A stretch of 64,000 nucleotides of DNA from an uncultured Steroidobacter sp. (GCF_937958065.1 NZ_CALFXI010000002.1:248001-312000), one strand, 5' to 3'; positions 16,409 to 26,027 are shown, numbered from the stretch's first letter. A program made the numbers and translations. Notes: generated by a model from the letters alone, not told the origin.

Positions 16409-18144
16409 TGGATGGAGCTCGCCACAACGATCTTTCGACGCCGGTCGAGCAATTGCATTCGAACGAGCAGCTGAAGCTTCGTAGCCGCTACTTGCGAGGC
16501 ACGCTCGAGCAAAGCCTGGTCGATCCGGTGACCAGCAGCATTGCGGCCGACGATGCGCTGCTGACCAAGTTCTTCGGCGTCTATCAGCAGGACGATCGCG
16601 ATCAGCGGGAGGAGCGTCGCCTGGCGCGCCTGGAACCAGCGTATCAATTCATGGTGCGCGTGCGGCTGCCCGGCGGGGTTTGCAGGGCCGAGCAATGGCT
16701 GGCATTGGATGCCCAGGCACGCGCCACCGCCAATGGGCAGTTGCGCTTGACGACTCGCCAGACCTTTCAGTTTCACGGCGTGCTGAAGCACAACCTGACG
16801 AAGCACATCCAAGGGATCGCGGCCGCGGGACTCGACACCATCGCCGCTTGCGGAGACGACAACCGCAACGTGATCTGTACCGCCAATCCACTGTTCTCGC
16901 GCGCACACGCGGAGGCAAGTGCGACTGCGCGGATGTTGAGCGAACGCCTGATGCCGCGTACCGGTGCTTATCGAGAGTTGCTGTTACAACAGCCGCCGCT
17001 CGAACCGACGCCGCAGAACGAAGAGCCGTTGTACGGACCCACCTATCTGCCGCGCAAGTTCAAGATCGCGATCGCCGTTCCGCCGCGCAATGACGTCGAT
17101 ATCTATGCGCACGATCTCGGGTTCGTCGCCATCGTCGAGCGTGGCGTCATCGTCGGGTACAACGTACTGGTGGGCGGCGGCATGGGCATGACCCACAAGG
17201 TGCCGGCGACGTTTCCGAGACTGAGCACGCTGGCGGGCTTCTGCAGCGCCGCCGACATTGCCGAAGTGGCCGAACACACGATGTGCATTCAGCGGGATTT
17301 TGGCAATCGTCTCGATCGCGCGCACGCCCGTTTCAAGTACACCATCGAAGACCGCGGTATCGAATGGTTCAAGGAGGAACTGGCGCGCCGCCTCGGATGG
17401 AAATTGCAACCTGCGCGCGAGTTCGAATTCGAGACCAACGGCGACCGCTCCGGCTGGCACCGAGGCGAGGATGGCCGCTGGCACTGCACGCTGCTCATTC
17501 GCAACGGGCGCATCGCGGATCTGCCCGACGCGCCGCTCATGACCACCTTGCGGCAGATCGCACAGCAGGTGCCGGTCGTGTTCGCGTTGACGACCAATCA
17601 GAACGTCACATTGGCCGGGATCTCCGACAGCGACCGCTCGCGAGTCGATGAACTGCTCGCCGCGAACGGCTTGGCGAGACTCACAACGGCCGGATCGTTG
17701 GAGCACAGCGCGATGGCGTGCGTGGCATTGCCCACGTGCGGGCTGGCGATGGCCGAGAGCGAGCGGTACTTGCCGTCCCTGCTGCGCAAACTCGACGGCA
17801 TCATCCAGGAGGTCGGACTCGCTGGCGCGCCCATGACGATCCGGATGAGCGGTTGTCCCAACGGCTGTTCCAGACCCTTTCTGGCGGAGATCGGGCTGGT
17901 CGGCAAAGCTCCCGGCAAGTACAACCTCTATCTCGGGGGCAGTCCGCGCGGCGAGCGTTTGAATGCGCTCTACCGCGAGAATATCGGCGAACACCAGATC
18001 CTGGACGCGCTACGGCCGCTGTTGGCAGCGTATGCGGAGCGCAGGACGGAAGCGGAGGCCTTCGGTGACTTTGTGGTCCGCGTGGGTACGGTGCCGGCGA
18101 TGCTCGAAGGGCGGCAGTTCCAGCTCGCCCAGTCGAGACCCTGA
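16408..18144 (+). CDS. cysI: Sulfite reductase (NADPH) hemoprotein subunit
   Basis: 578 residues, starting at the ATG that overlaps the cysJ stop. It contains the two-fold sulfite/nitrite reductase repeat: LRLTTRQTFQFHGVLK in the first half and a second substrate-binding half. The 4Fe-4S/sirohaem cysteines are visible in CVALPTCGLAMAESER and SGCPNGCSRPFLAEIG. It carries out the six-electron reduction of sulfite to sulfide for cysteine synthesis, with CysJ as electron donor. Length is normal for CysI. No terminator is obvious before the convergent gcdH stop. Confidence 0.95.
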   Translation: MDGARHNDLSTPVEQLHSNEQLKLRSRYLRGTLEQSLVDPVTSSIAADDALLTKFFGVYQQDDRDQREERRLARLEPAYQFMVRVRLPGGVCRAEQWLALDAQARATANGQLRLTTRQTFQFHGVLKHNLTKHIQGIAAAGLDTIAACGDDNRNVICTANPLFSRAHAEASATARMLSERLMPRTGAYRELLLQQPPLEPTPQNEEPLYGPTYLPRKFKIAIAVPPRNDVDIYAHDLGFVAIVERGVIVGYNVLVGGGMGMTHKVPATFPRLSTLAGFCSAADIAEVAEHTMCIQRDFGNRLDRAHARFKYTIEDRGIEWFKEELARRLGWKLQPAREFEFETNGDRSGWHRGEDGRWHCTLLIRNGRIADLPDAPLMTTLRQIAQQVPVVFALTTNQNVTLAGISDSDRSRVDELLAANGLARLTTAGSLEHSAMACVALPTCGLAMAESERYLPSLLRKLDGIIQEVGLAGAPMTIRMSGCPNGCSRPFLAEIGLVGKAPGKYNLYLGGSPRGERLNALYRENIGEHQILDALRPLLAAYAERRTEAEAFGDFVVRVGTVPAMLEGRQFQLAQSRP

Positions 18145-18157
18145 CGGCAACGCAAGC

Positions 18158-19354
18158 TCAGAACGCGTTGATCCCTGTCAGGGCACGACCCACGGTCAAC
18201 TGGTGAACCGTTTCCGTGCCTTCATACGTGATGACGCTTTCAAGGTTGAGCGCGTGGCGAATCGGTGAGTATTCGACGCTGATGCCCGCGCCGCCGAGGA
18301 TGTCCCGTGCGTCGCGCGCCACTTCGATCGCCGCACGCGCGTTGTGCCATTTCGCGACCGACACTTGCGTCGGCTGCATGATGCCTTGATCTTTCAAACG
18401 CCCCAGCTGCAGTGACAGCATCTGCGACGTTGTGATCTTTCTCGCCATCTCCGCCAGCCGAATCTGGATCGATTGCGTCGCCGCGAGCGGTTTGCCGAAC
18501 AGGATGCGCGTCTTCGAATACTCGATCACGTCCTTCAAACAAGCCTGCGCCGCGCCCGTGACGCCCCAGCAGATGCCGTAACGCGCCTGAGTCAAACACG
18601 ACAGCGGACCCTTCAAGCCAACTACGTTGGGGAGCACGTTTGCTTCCGGCACGACGACGTTGTCGAAGAACAAGCTGCCCGTCAGGGACGCGCGCAAGCT
18701 CATCTTGTGTTTGATGGTCGCGGTAGTGAAGCCCTTGAAGTCCTTCTCGACCAGGAAGCCGCGGATGCCATCGTCCGTGCGTGCCCACACGATCGCCAGG
18801 TCGGCGATTGGCGCATTGGTGATCCACATCTTCGCGCCGTTCAACACCCAGTCCTTGCCCTGGCGCCTGGCGTGCGTCTTCATGTTTGCAGGATCCGAGC
18901 CGCCGTGCGGCTCGGTCAGGCCGAAGCAGGCGATGGTTTCGCCCTTGGCCATGCTCGGCAACCAGCGTTGTTTCTGCTCCTCGCTGCCGAATGCGTAGAT
19001 CGGATACATGCACAGGCTGGATTGCACGGAAACGAAGCTGCGCAGGCCCGAGTCGCCGCGCTCCAGCTCCTGGCAGATCAAACCATACGACACGCCATTC
19101 AAGCCGGCGCAGCCGTAAGCTTGGATCGAGCTGCCGAGCAAGCCCAGCTCCGCGACGCCCGTGACCAGCTCGCGCGGGAAGCGCTCGTGTTCGAAACAGT
19201 CGCCCATGATGGGAATGACCTGCTCGTCGACGAATTTCGCGACCGAGTCCTGGACCAGCCGTTCTTCGTCGCTGAGCATGGCACGCACGTTGTACAGATC
19301 GACGGGATCGAGCTCGGCGGCCGTGGCCGGCGCTGCTTTCGGTTTGGCTGACAT
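18158..19354 (-). CDS. gcdH: Glutaryl-CoA dehydrogenase (acyl-CoA dehydrogenase family)
   Basis: 398 residues; the start at 19354 has AGGAGAG upstream. Acyl-CoA dehydrogenase motifs are present: CFGLTEPHGGSDPANMKT, MWITNAPIADLAIVWA, ARYGICWGVTGAAQACL, and the catalytic Glu in VITYEGTETVHQLTVGRALTGI. The closing GRALTGINAF is the glutaryl-CoA dehydrogenase signature. It oxidatively decarboxylates glutaryl-CoA to crotonyl-CoA in lysine/tryptophan breakdown, with FAD. It stands alone here, convergent with cysI. Confidence 0.9.
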   Translation of the reverse strand: MSAKPKAAPATAAELDPVDLYNVRAMLSDEERLVQDSVAKFVDEQVIPIMGDCFEHERFPRELVTGVAELGLLGSSIQAYGCAGLNGVSYGLICQELERGDSGLRSFVSVQSSLCMYPIYAFGSEEQKQRWLPSMAKGETIACFGLTEPHGGSDPANMKTHARRQGKDWVLNGAKMWITNAPIADLAIVWARTDDGIRGFLVEKDFKGFTTATIKHKMSLRASLTGSLFFDNVVVPEANVLPNVVGLKGPLSCLTQARYGICWGVTGAAQACLKDVIEYSKTRILFGKPLAATQSIQIRLAEMARKITTSQMLSLQLGRLKDQGIMQPTQVSVAKWHNARAAIEVARDARDILGGAGISVEYSPIRHALNLESVITYEGTETVHQLTVGRALTGINAF

Positions 19355-19602
19355 GTGGGCTCTCCTGGTCGGGCGAATCATAGCGCAGGCGCCCCCTGGT
19401 CAATGGGTGCGCACTTGTGCGCGGGTGCTGTCGTCAGCCATGCGGAGAGCGCTATCAGGAGCGCGAAAACCTTGATTTTCCGGCACCCACGGCGGTTTGC
19501 AGGCACGATACTGCATGGCAAGCCTACAATTCTTGTCGGTAGCCGCCGACCGGGGTAGCGTGTCGAGCGCACCGAAGAGTCACGATGAGCACAGGGGGAA
19601 CG

Positions 19603-20070
19603 ATGCGCACCGTGGAGCAATGGTTGGACGAATATGGCGAGAGTCACCGCAACGCCATCAACAAGACGTTGCACTGGATCTGCGTGCCGATCATCGTCGT
19701 CAGCCTGATCGGGCTGCTGTGGTCGGTGCCGGCGCCGCGCAGCTGGCAGGAGATATCTCCGCTGCTAAACTGGGGGTTGCTGTTTCTGTTCGCCGGCGTG
19801 CTGTACTACCTGGTGATGTCGTGGTCGCTCGCAGTCGGCATGGCGGTTTTCGCCGCGCTGGTGACGCTGGCCATCGTCGGCTTGCAGAACTTGCCGTGGC
19901 CGTTGTGGAGCGTGTGCCTGGCGTTGTTCGCGGTGGCGTGGGTCGGTCAGTTCATAGGACATCACTACGAAGGTCGCCGACCGTCGTTTTTCAAAGACAT
20001 TCAGTTTTTGATGATCGGCCCGCTATGGTTGCTGAGCTTCATCTATCGAAAACTGCGAATCCCTTACTAG
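19603..20070 (+). CDS. Mpo1-like (DUF962) membrane protein
   Basis: 155 residues; the start at 19603 is chosen because AGGGGGAA lies directly upstream. It matches the DUF962/Mpo1 family: EQWLDEYGESHRNAINKTLH at the N-terminus, four membrane helices, and WVGQFIGHHYEGRRPSF with the conserved His residues. In yeast, Mpo1 is an iron-dependent dioxygenase that acts on 2-hydroxy fatty acids; the bacterial homologues share the His pattern but are little studied. Inner-membrane location expected. Confidence 0.88.
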   Translation: MRTVEQWLDEYGESHRNAINKTLHWICVPIIVVSLIGLLWSVPAPRSWQEISPLLNWGLLFLFAGVLYYLVMSWSLAVGMAVFAALVTLAIVGLQNLPWPLWSVCLALFAVAWVGQFIGHHYEGRRPSFFKDIQFLMIGPLWLLSFIYRKLRIPY

Positions 20071-20197
20071 CTTCAGAGTTGAGCCGCGGCGGACACTCAC
20101 GAATTCAGTGGCGGTTCAGTCCGTTTTTTCCAGGCTGATCGCGACCGATGCGCGGGTGCATAGTGCTGCGCGCTTTTTTTCAGCGGAGAGGAAACCT

Positions 20198-20866
20198 ATG
20201 GTCGATCGTTTTTCCAAGCTCGCCGGTGTCGGCATCGTCGTGAGTGCGCTGCTCGCAGGCTGCACCACGATCAATCCGTATACGCGCGAGTCGCAAACCA
20301 GCAGTGCTGCCAAAGGCGCGGGCATCGGCGCCGCCGCGGGCGCCGTGGTTGGCTTGCTGACGAAAGGCGACAAGCTGCAGAACGCACTGATCGGCGCGGG
20401 CGTGGGCGCGCTCGCCGGTGGTGGCGTGGGCTACTACATGGACGTGCAGGAAGCGAAGCTGCGGCAGAAGCTCGAGGGCACGGGCGTGAGCGTCACTCGC
20501 ATTGGTGACAACATCACGTTGAACATGCCGAGCAGCATCACGTTCGCGACCAACAGCGCGGATCTGAATTCGCAGTTCTATAACGCGCTCGGCGGCGTCG
20601 CGATGGTGTTGAAGGAGTACAACAAGACGGTCATCGAAGTGGCCGGTCACACCGACAGCACGGGCAGCGATCAGTACAACCAGCAGCTCTCGGAGCGTCG
20701 CGCCGCGTCGGTGGCGAATTATCTGATCGGCCAGGGGATCACTCAGCAGCGTCTGCTGACCGTGGGTGCGGGTGAGTCGCGCCCGGTCGCATCGAACGAT
20801 ACGGAAGCCGGTCGCGCGCAGAATCGTCGCGTCGAGATGACGATCGTTCCTATCACCAAGGGTTGA
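20198..20866 (+). CDS. OmpA-family outer-membrane lipoprotein (YiaD-like)
   Basis: 222 residues, start at 20198 behind GGAGAGGAAA. Signal peptide with lipobox LAGC, then a glycine-zipper segment (GAGIGAAAGAVVGLL, LIGAGVGALAGGGVGYYM) likely to insert in or associate with the membrane, then the OmpA C-terminal peptidoglycan-binding domain (ITFATNSADLNSQFYNAL, VAGHTDSTGSDQYNQQLSE, AGRAQNRRVEMTIVP). It anchors the outer membrane to peptidoglycan, as in YiaD-type proteins. A bidirectional terminator follows. Confidence 0.93.
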   Translation: MVDRFSKLAGVGIVVSALLAGCTTINPYTRESQTSSAAKGAGIGAAAGAVVGLLTKGDKLQNALIGAGVGALAGGGVGYYMDVQEAKLRQKLEGTGVSVTRIGDNITLNMPSSITFATNSADLNSQFYNALGGVAMVLKEYNKTVIEVAGHTDSTGSDQYNQQLSERRAASVANYLIGQGITQQRLLTVGAGESRPVASNDTEAGRAQNRRVEMTIVPITKG

Positions 20867-20876
20867 TAGAGAACAT

Positions 20877-20940
20877 TCGGGTACATGGATGTACCCCGCC
20901 GCTTGCGGCGGCGAGAGGCAAAAGTCACGCCTTTTGCCGA
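20877..20940. repeat. Three tandem hairpins, REP-like intergenic element
   Basis: Immediately after the ompA-like stop come GGGTACAT-GG-ATGTACCC, CCGCCGC-TT-GCGGCGG and GGCAAAAG-TCACG-CCTTTTGCC in a row. Such tandem palindromes are typical of dispersed intergenic repeats. No second copy was found in this window, so the repeat nature is inferred. Confidence 0.4.
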
Positions 20941-20984
20941 CTCGCACGAGGGTCGTGGCAGGATGCCCGATCCCGAGTAATAAA

Positions 20985-21015
20985 AAGGGCCGGGCTCTTC
21001 TAGAGTCCGGCCCTT
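20985..21015. terminator. Bidirectional terminator between ompA-like gene and rpoH
   Basis: AAGGGCCGGGCTCT (20985-20998) pairs with AGAGTCCGGCCCTT (21002-21015) over 14 bp with one wobble, flanked by an A run on one side and T-rich sequence on the other. It lies between convergent genes. Confidence 0.85.
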
Positions 21016-21058
21016 CTGTTGATAGGGTCCATAAACCGATTTCAGTCCATTAGCTCGC

Positions 21059-21952
<894 letters not shown>

Positions 21953-21986
21953 GTCGAAGATTCCCCTCCAGGCAGTGGTCAGAAGT

Positions 21987-22013
21987 TTAGCAATCGGGGT
22001 GTTTGAGTGCTAA
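21987..22013. promoter_or_regulatory. CIRCE element (HrcA operator) upstream of rpoH
   Basis: TTAGCAATC (21987-21995), nine-base spacer, GAGTGCTAA (22005-22013). This is the CIRCE layout TTAGCACTC-N9-GAGTGCTAA with a single mismatch in one arm. It lies 34-61 bp upstream of the rpoH start. CIRCE is the operator for the heat-shock repressor HrcA (family knowledge). Confidence 0.88.
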
Positions 22014-22030
22014 GTCGCCTTGAAAGTTCC
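22002..22030 (-). promoter_or_regulatory. Sigma-E-like promoter for rpoH
   Basis: On the minus strand, GGAACTT (22030-22024), 17 bases, then TCAAA (22006-22002). This resembles the extracytoplasmic stress sigma-E consensus (GGAACTT and TCAAA/TCTGA with 16-17 bases between). The expected start site lies near 21995, inside the CIRCE element. E. coli rpoH also has a sigma-E promoter. Confidence 0.6.
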
Positions 22031-22115
22031 GGAAGCGGCCTTAGGTTCCGGTGAATTGCGCGCGGCTAACTGATTGAAAACCCGTGGTAATTTCACCAGC
22101 ACCCCGCCAGTGAAC

Positions 22116-22140
22116 CTCAGTCACGAATGCCGTGACTGAG
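22116..22140. other. Perfect 10-bp hairpin between ftsX and rpoH
   Basis: CTCAGTCACG, loop AATGC, CGTGACTGAG. It lies 31 bp after the ftsX stop in the leftward direction. There is no T tract, so it may slow or partly end readthrough from ftsX, or protect the 3' end, and it could be a dyad binding site. Confidence 0.45.
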
Positions 22141-22170
22141 CATGCGGATTGGCGCGACCGAAGCGCGGGA

Positions 22171-23085
22171 TCAGGTGGGCTCGATGGCCCGCAGGTGACG
22201 GGTGGCCGCAAGGTATGACCCCAGCCAGCCCAAAACGATCCCGCTGCCGAGCAGGATCAGGGTGGCTTGCGGGTCCAGGCCGCCGAGCTCGAAGGCGCTG
22301 CCGTACAGGCCGGCGAGCCGGCCGATGGGCTCGCGCAGAATCCCGATGACGGCGGCGGTGATGATCCAGGCGGTGATGCCGCCGCCCAGCCCGTACCAGA
22401 TCCCGTTGTAGAGGAACGGCCGCCGGACGAAGCCGTCGCTGCCGCCGACCAGCTTGGTCACCTCGATCTCGGCCCGCCGGTTCTGGATGTCCAGCCGGAT
22501 GGTATTGCCGACGATGACCATGACCCCCAGGGCCAGCAAGGCCGCCGCCACGATCAAGCCCCGACGCACGGTTTCGAGAATGGCGTTGAGCCGGCTCACC
22601 CAGGCGGTATCGAGCTGCACGATCTCGACCGAGGGCATCGCCCGCAGGTCGGCCGCGAGGCTGTCGAGATTGGCGGAGCTGGTGAAATCGGCCGCCGGTG
22701 TCACCACCAGGGTATGCGGCAGCGGATTTTCGTTGAGCGCATCGATGGCCGCGCCGAAGCCGGAGTCATGACGAAACTCTTTCAGCGCGTCGTCCGAGGT
22801 GATGACCTGCACGTTGCTGACATCGCGCCGCTGTTTGATTCGCTCGGCGGTGCGAGTCGCGTCCTCCGGCGACGTCGGGCGCTTCAGAAACACCGTGAGA
22901 TCGACGGCTTTGTTCCAATTGCCGGTCGCGGTCTGCGCGTTGCTGATCAAAAGGTGCAGACAGGCGGGCAGGGCGAGCGCGATGCCGATGACCAGCACCG
23001 TCAACAGCGTCGCGAGCTTGTGTTGCGACAGCCGGCCGAGCGAGCCGATCGAGGTCTGCGCGTGTCGGGTCAGCCAGGCGCTCAT
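22171..23085 (-). CDS. ftsX: Cell-division membrane protein FtsX
   Basis: 304 residues. One membrane helix at about 24-45 (LATLLTVLVIGIALALPACL), a periplasmic loop with VDLTVFLKRPTSPEDATR, then three C-terminal helices (GLIVAAALLALGVMVIVGNT, the ITAWIITAAVIGIL region, LILLGSGIVLGWLGSYLA). This is the FtsX/MacB-like fold. With FtsE it forms the complex that activates peptidoglycan amidases at the septum. The start overlaps the ftsE stop (ATGA), so the two are coupled. Confidence 0.95.
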   Translation of the reverse strand: MSAWLTRHAQTSIGSLGRLSQHKLATLLTVLVIGIALALPACLHLLISNAQTATGNWNKAVDLTVFLKRPTSPEDATRTAERIKQRRDVSNVQVITSDDALKEFRHDSGFGAAIDALNENPLPHTLVVTPAADFTSSANLDSLAADLRAMPSVEIVQLDTAWVSRLNAILETVRRGLIVAAALLALGVMVIVGNTIRLDIQNRRAEIEVTKLVGGSDGFVRRPFLYNGIWYGLGGGITAWIITAAVIGILREPIGRLAGLYGSAFELGGLDPQATLILLGSGIVLGWLGSYLAATRHLRAIEPT

Positions 23086-23816
23086 CGCATCGCTCCTTCC
23101 GCGCCGGTGATGAGCTTGGCCGGGTCGACGAGTTTCTCGCCGGCGCTGATGCCCGCGGGAATGTCATCGGCGACGCGACCGCCTTCCAGTCGCACCCGTC
23201 GCACCGGGAAATGTTCGAGCAGATACAGGTCGTGGCTGGCGACCAGCACCGTGACGCCGACTTCGTTGAAGCGGCGGAAGATGTTCATCACTTCCAGCGA
23301 CAGCTCAGGATCGAGGTTGCCGGTCGGCTCGTCCGCGATCAGCACCGGCGGTTTGCTCACGACCGCGCGAGCGATGCCGACGCGCTGTTGTTCGCCGGTC
23401 GACAGCTCGAGCGGAGCGCTCTGCTCGCGACCGAGCAAGCCGACCTGATCCAGCGCCGCGCGCACGCGCTTGCCGATTTCCTTGGTGCCGACGCCGGCGA
23501 TGATCAGCGGCAGCGCGACGTTGTCGAAGATGGTGCGATCGTGCAGCAGCTTGTGATCCTGGAACACCATGCCGATCTGGCGCCGGAACGCCGGCACCTT
23601 ACGGCGCGACACGCCGTTCACGTTCTGGCCGTTGACGATCAGTTGGCCGCGGGTCGGGCGCTCGATCAACGAGATCAGCTTCAGCAGGCTGGATTTGCCC
23701 GCGCCCGAGTGACCGGTCAGGAATACGATCTCGCCGCTGTCGATCTCCAGTGACAGATCGCTGAGCGCCTCGCGGCCGTTGGGATAGCGTTTGAAGACGT
23801 GATCGAAACGAATCAT
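23082..23816 (-). CDS. ftsE: Cell-division ATP-binding protein FtsE
   Basis: 244 residues, an ABC ATPase with Walker A GHSGAGKSSLL, Q-loop region QIGMVFQDHKLLHD, signature LSTGEQQRVGIARAV and Walker B VLIADEPTGNLD. It powers the FtsEX complex at the division septum. The C-terminal tail is about 20 residues longer than in E. coli (222 residues). It begins 11 bp after the ftsY stop and overlaps ftsX by four bases. Confidence 0.96.
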   Translation of the reverse strand: MIRFDHVFKRYPNGREALSDLSLEIDSGEIVFLTGHSGAGKSSLLKLISLIERPTRGQLIVNGQNVNGVSRRKVPAFRRQIGMVFQDHKLLHDRTIFDNVALPLIIAGVGTKEIGKRVRAALDQVGLLGREQSAPLELSTGEQQRVGIARAVVSKPPVLIADEPTGNLDPELSLEVMNIFRRFNEVGVTVLVASHDLYLLEHFPVRRVRLEGGRVADDIPAGISAGEKLVDPAKLITGAEGAMR

Positions 23817-23827
23817 GCGGATCGCGT

Positions 23828-24808
23828 TCAGTCCCGCTTGAGCAACGCATCGACGAAGGCCGCCGCTTCGAAGCCGACGAAGTCTTCGACACTTTCGCCG
23901 ACGCCGAGATACCGGATCGGCAGTTTCAATTCGCTGGCGATGGCGAACACGATGCCGCCCTTGGCGGTGCCGTCGAGCTTGGTGAGCACGACCCCGGTGA
24001 CGCCCAGCGCTTCATGAAACAACTTGGCCTGCTGGAGCGCGTTCTGCCCCTGGCTCGCGTCCAGCACCAGCAGCACTTCGTGGGGCGCGGCGGGATCGAG
24101 CCGACCCATCACACGCTTCACTTTCTTGAGCTCGTCCATCAGGTTCGATTGCGTGTGCAGGCGGCCGGCGGTATCCGCGATCAACACGTCGAACTTGCGG
24201 GCCTGCGCGGACTGCAAGGCGTCGAACGCGACGGCCGCGGGATCGGCGCCCGTGGCTTGCGCGACCACCGGCACATCATTGCGCTGACCCCACACTTGCA
24301 GCTGCTCGACGGCAGCGGCGCGGAATGTATCGCCCGCGGCCAGCATCACTTTCATGTCCGCGGCCTTGATGATGCGGGCGAGCTTGCCGATCGTGGTGGT
24401 CTTGCCGGCGCCATTCACACCGACCACCAGCACCACGAACGGGATGTACTTGCTGTCGATGACCATCTGGCCCTGCACCGGCCGCACGATGTCCATGAGC
24501 TGCTCGCGCAGCGCTTCGAGCAATGCGTCCAGGTCGTCGAGCTCGTTGCGCGACACTTTCTTACGCAACGCGGTCAGAATCCGTTCGCTGGTCTCGACGC
24601 CGACATCGGCGGTGATCAGGCGCATCTCGAGCTCGTCGAGCACCTGCTCGTCGATCTTGCCGCCGGGAATCAGCTTGGCCAGATCGTAGGTCAGCCACGA
24701 GTCGCCCCGGTTCAACTTGGCGCGCAGGCGCGAGAACAGGCTGCCCTTCTCCTCGACGGGAGCGGCAGGCGGCGGAGCGGCGGGCGGCTTGTTCTTGAAA
24801 CCGAACAT
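23828..24808 (-). CDS. ftsY: Signal recognition particle receptor FtsY
   Basis: 326 residues from the ATG at 24808 (MFGFKNK). A short Pro/Ala-rich N-terminus, then the SRP54-type NG domain: GVNGAGKTTTIGKLA (G1), DTAGRLHTQSNLMDEL (G3), TKLDGTAKGGIVF (G4) and the closing GVGESVEDFVGFEAAAFVDAL. It docks ribosome-SRP complexes at the inner membrane. The acidic N-terminal A domain of E. coli FtsY is absent, as in many proteobacteria. First gene of ftsYEX-rpoH and divergent from rsmD. Confidence 0.96.
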   Translation of the reverse strand: MFGFKNKPPAAPPPAAPVEEKGSLFSRLRAKLNRGDSWLTYDLAKLIPGGKIDEQVLDELEMRLITADVGVETSERILTALRKKVSRNELDDLDALLEALREQLMDIVRPVQGQMVIDSKYIPFVVLVVGVNGAGKTTTIGKLARIIKAADMKVMLAAGDTFRAAAVEQLQVWGQRNDVPVVAQATGADPAAVAFDALQSAQARKFDVLIADTAGRLHTQSNLMDELKKVKRVMGRLDPAAPHEVLLVLDASQGQNALQQAKLFHEALGVTGVVLTKLDGTAKGGIVFAIASELKLPIRYLGVGESVEDFVGFEAAAFVDALLKRD

Positions 24809-24894
24809 TCGTGGAGCTTGGATCAGAGTCTCGCGGCGGGGCGCAATTCTAACAGCACTGGCGGCGGCTGCCGGGGCTATCATCCGCCGCTCAC

Positions 24895-25539
24895 ATGCCC
24901 AGAGTCCCTAGCAAGCGCCGCCCCGTCGGCAAAACCACCCCCCAAGCCGGCCAGCCGCCGCATCGTCTGCGCATCGTGGGCGGGCGCTGGCGCGGCATGC
25001 GCATCGATTTTCCCGCCATCGAGGCGATCCGCCCCTCGCCGGATCGAGTCCGGGAGACGCTGTTCAACTGGTTACAGACGCACATCTCCGGCGCGCGCTG
25101 CCTGGATTTGTTCGCGGGCAGCGGCGCATTGGGCATCGAAGCGCTGTCGCGTGGCGCCTCGGCGGTCACATTCGTCGATCGCGAGCCGGAAGTGCGGCGG
25201 CATCTGACGCAGACGTTGCAGCGGCTCGGCGCAACCGGTGCAACCGTCGAGACCGCCGACGCCTGTCGTTTCCTGGAGCGAACGCCGCAGCCGTTCGACG
25301 TGGTTTTTCTGGATCCGCCGTTCGCTTCGGCGCTGTTGCCGGCGGTGTTCAGCAGATTGCCGCAGGGCTGGCTCGCGCCGGACGCGCACATTTACGTGGA
25401 ATGTCCCGCCGATGTGCCGTTACCACCGTTGTCACCGGGCTGGACGGTGTACCGTTCCAAGCAGGCCGGCCAGGTCGGCTATCATCTGCTGCGAGTCACG
25501 ACGGCTCGCATTCGTTCCGCTGAAGAGGTTCTGCCATGA
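24895..25539 (+). CDS. rsmD: 16S rRNA (guanine-966-N2)-methyltransferase
   Basis: 214 residues. RIVGGRWRGMRIDFPAIEAI and RPSPDRVRETLFNWL are RsmD hallmarks, followed by SAM motif CLDLFAGSGALGIEAL and the catalytic DPPF in FDVVFLDPPFASALL. It methylates G966 of 16S rRNA. Its stop overlaps the coaD start (ATGA), and it is divergent from ftsY; both are common gammaproteobacterial arrangements. Confidence 0.95.
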   Translation: MPRVPSKRRPVGKTTPQAGQPPHRLRIVGGRWRGMRIDFPAIEAIRPSPDRVRETLFNWLQTHISGARCLDLFAGSGALGIEALSRGASAVTFVDREPEVRRHLTQTLQRLGATGATVETADACRFLERTPQPFDVVFLDPPFASALLPAVFSRLPQGWLAPDAHIYVECPADVPLPPLSPGWTVYRSKQAGQVGYHLLRVTTARIRSAEEVLP

Positions 25540-26027
25540 CTGGCGCCATGTATCCGGGCACGTTCGACCCAATCACCAACGGCCACTATGACCTGGTGCG
25601 TCGAGCTGCCGGCATTTTTTCGCGCGTGGTGGTCGCAGTCGCTGCCAATCCCGGCAAAGCTCCGTTGTTCACGCTGGACGAGCGCGTCGAGCTGGCGCGC
25701 GAAGTGCTGCACGACGTGCCCAATGTGGAGGTCACGGGGTACTCCGGCCTGACCGTCGAGTTCGCCCGGCAGCATGGCCTCGGCGTGGTGGTGCGCGGCT
25801 TGCGAGCGGTCTCGGACTTCGAGTTCGAGTTTCAGCTCGCCACCATGAGCCGGCATCTGTCGGATAAGGTGGATTACGTGTTCCTGACACCCACCGAACA
25901 ATTCAATTTCATTTCCTCGACCCTGGTGCGCGAGATCGCCAGCCTCGGCGGCAACGTCGCGCAGTTCGTACATCCCAAGGTCGAGGCTGCCTTGCAGCGC
26001 GCGTGGGCCAAGCGCCGCGCGCAGTAA
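25536..26027 (+). CDS. coaD: Phosphopantetheine adenylyltransferase
   Basis: 163 residues. The nucleotidyl-transferase entry YPGTFDPITNGHYDLVRRA contains the catalytic His of the (H/T)xGH motif, and ISSTLVREIASLGG near the C-terminus is the second conserved site. It makes dephospho-CoA from 4'-phosphopantetheine and ATP. Coupled to rsmD by a four-base overlap. Another CoA gene, coaBC, lies about 10 kb away at 36.3 kb. Confidence 0.96.
   Translation: MTGAMYPGTFDPITNGHYDLVRRAAGIFSRVVVAVAANPGKAPLFTLDERVELAREVLHDVPNVEVTGYSGLTVEFARQHGLGVVVRGLRAVSDFEFEFQLATMSRHLSDKVDYVFLTPTEQFNFISSTLVREIASLGGNVAQFVHPKVEAALQRAWAKRRAQ

Noticed and set aside
18473..19351. A 292-codon plus-strand frame opposite gcdH.
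   Set aside because: Antisense of a well-conserved acyl-CoA dehydrogenase.
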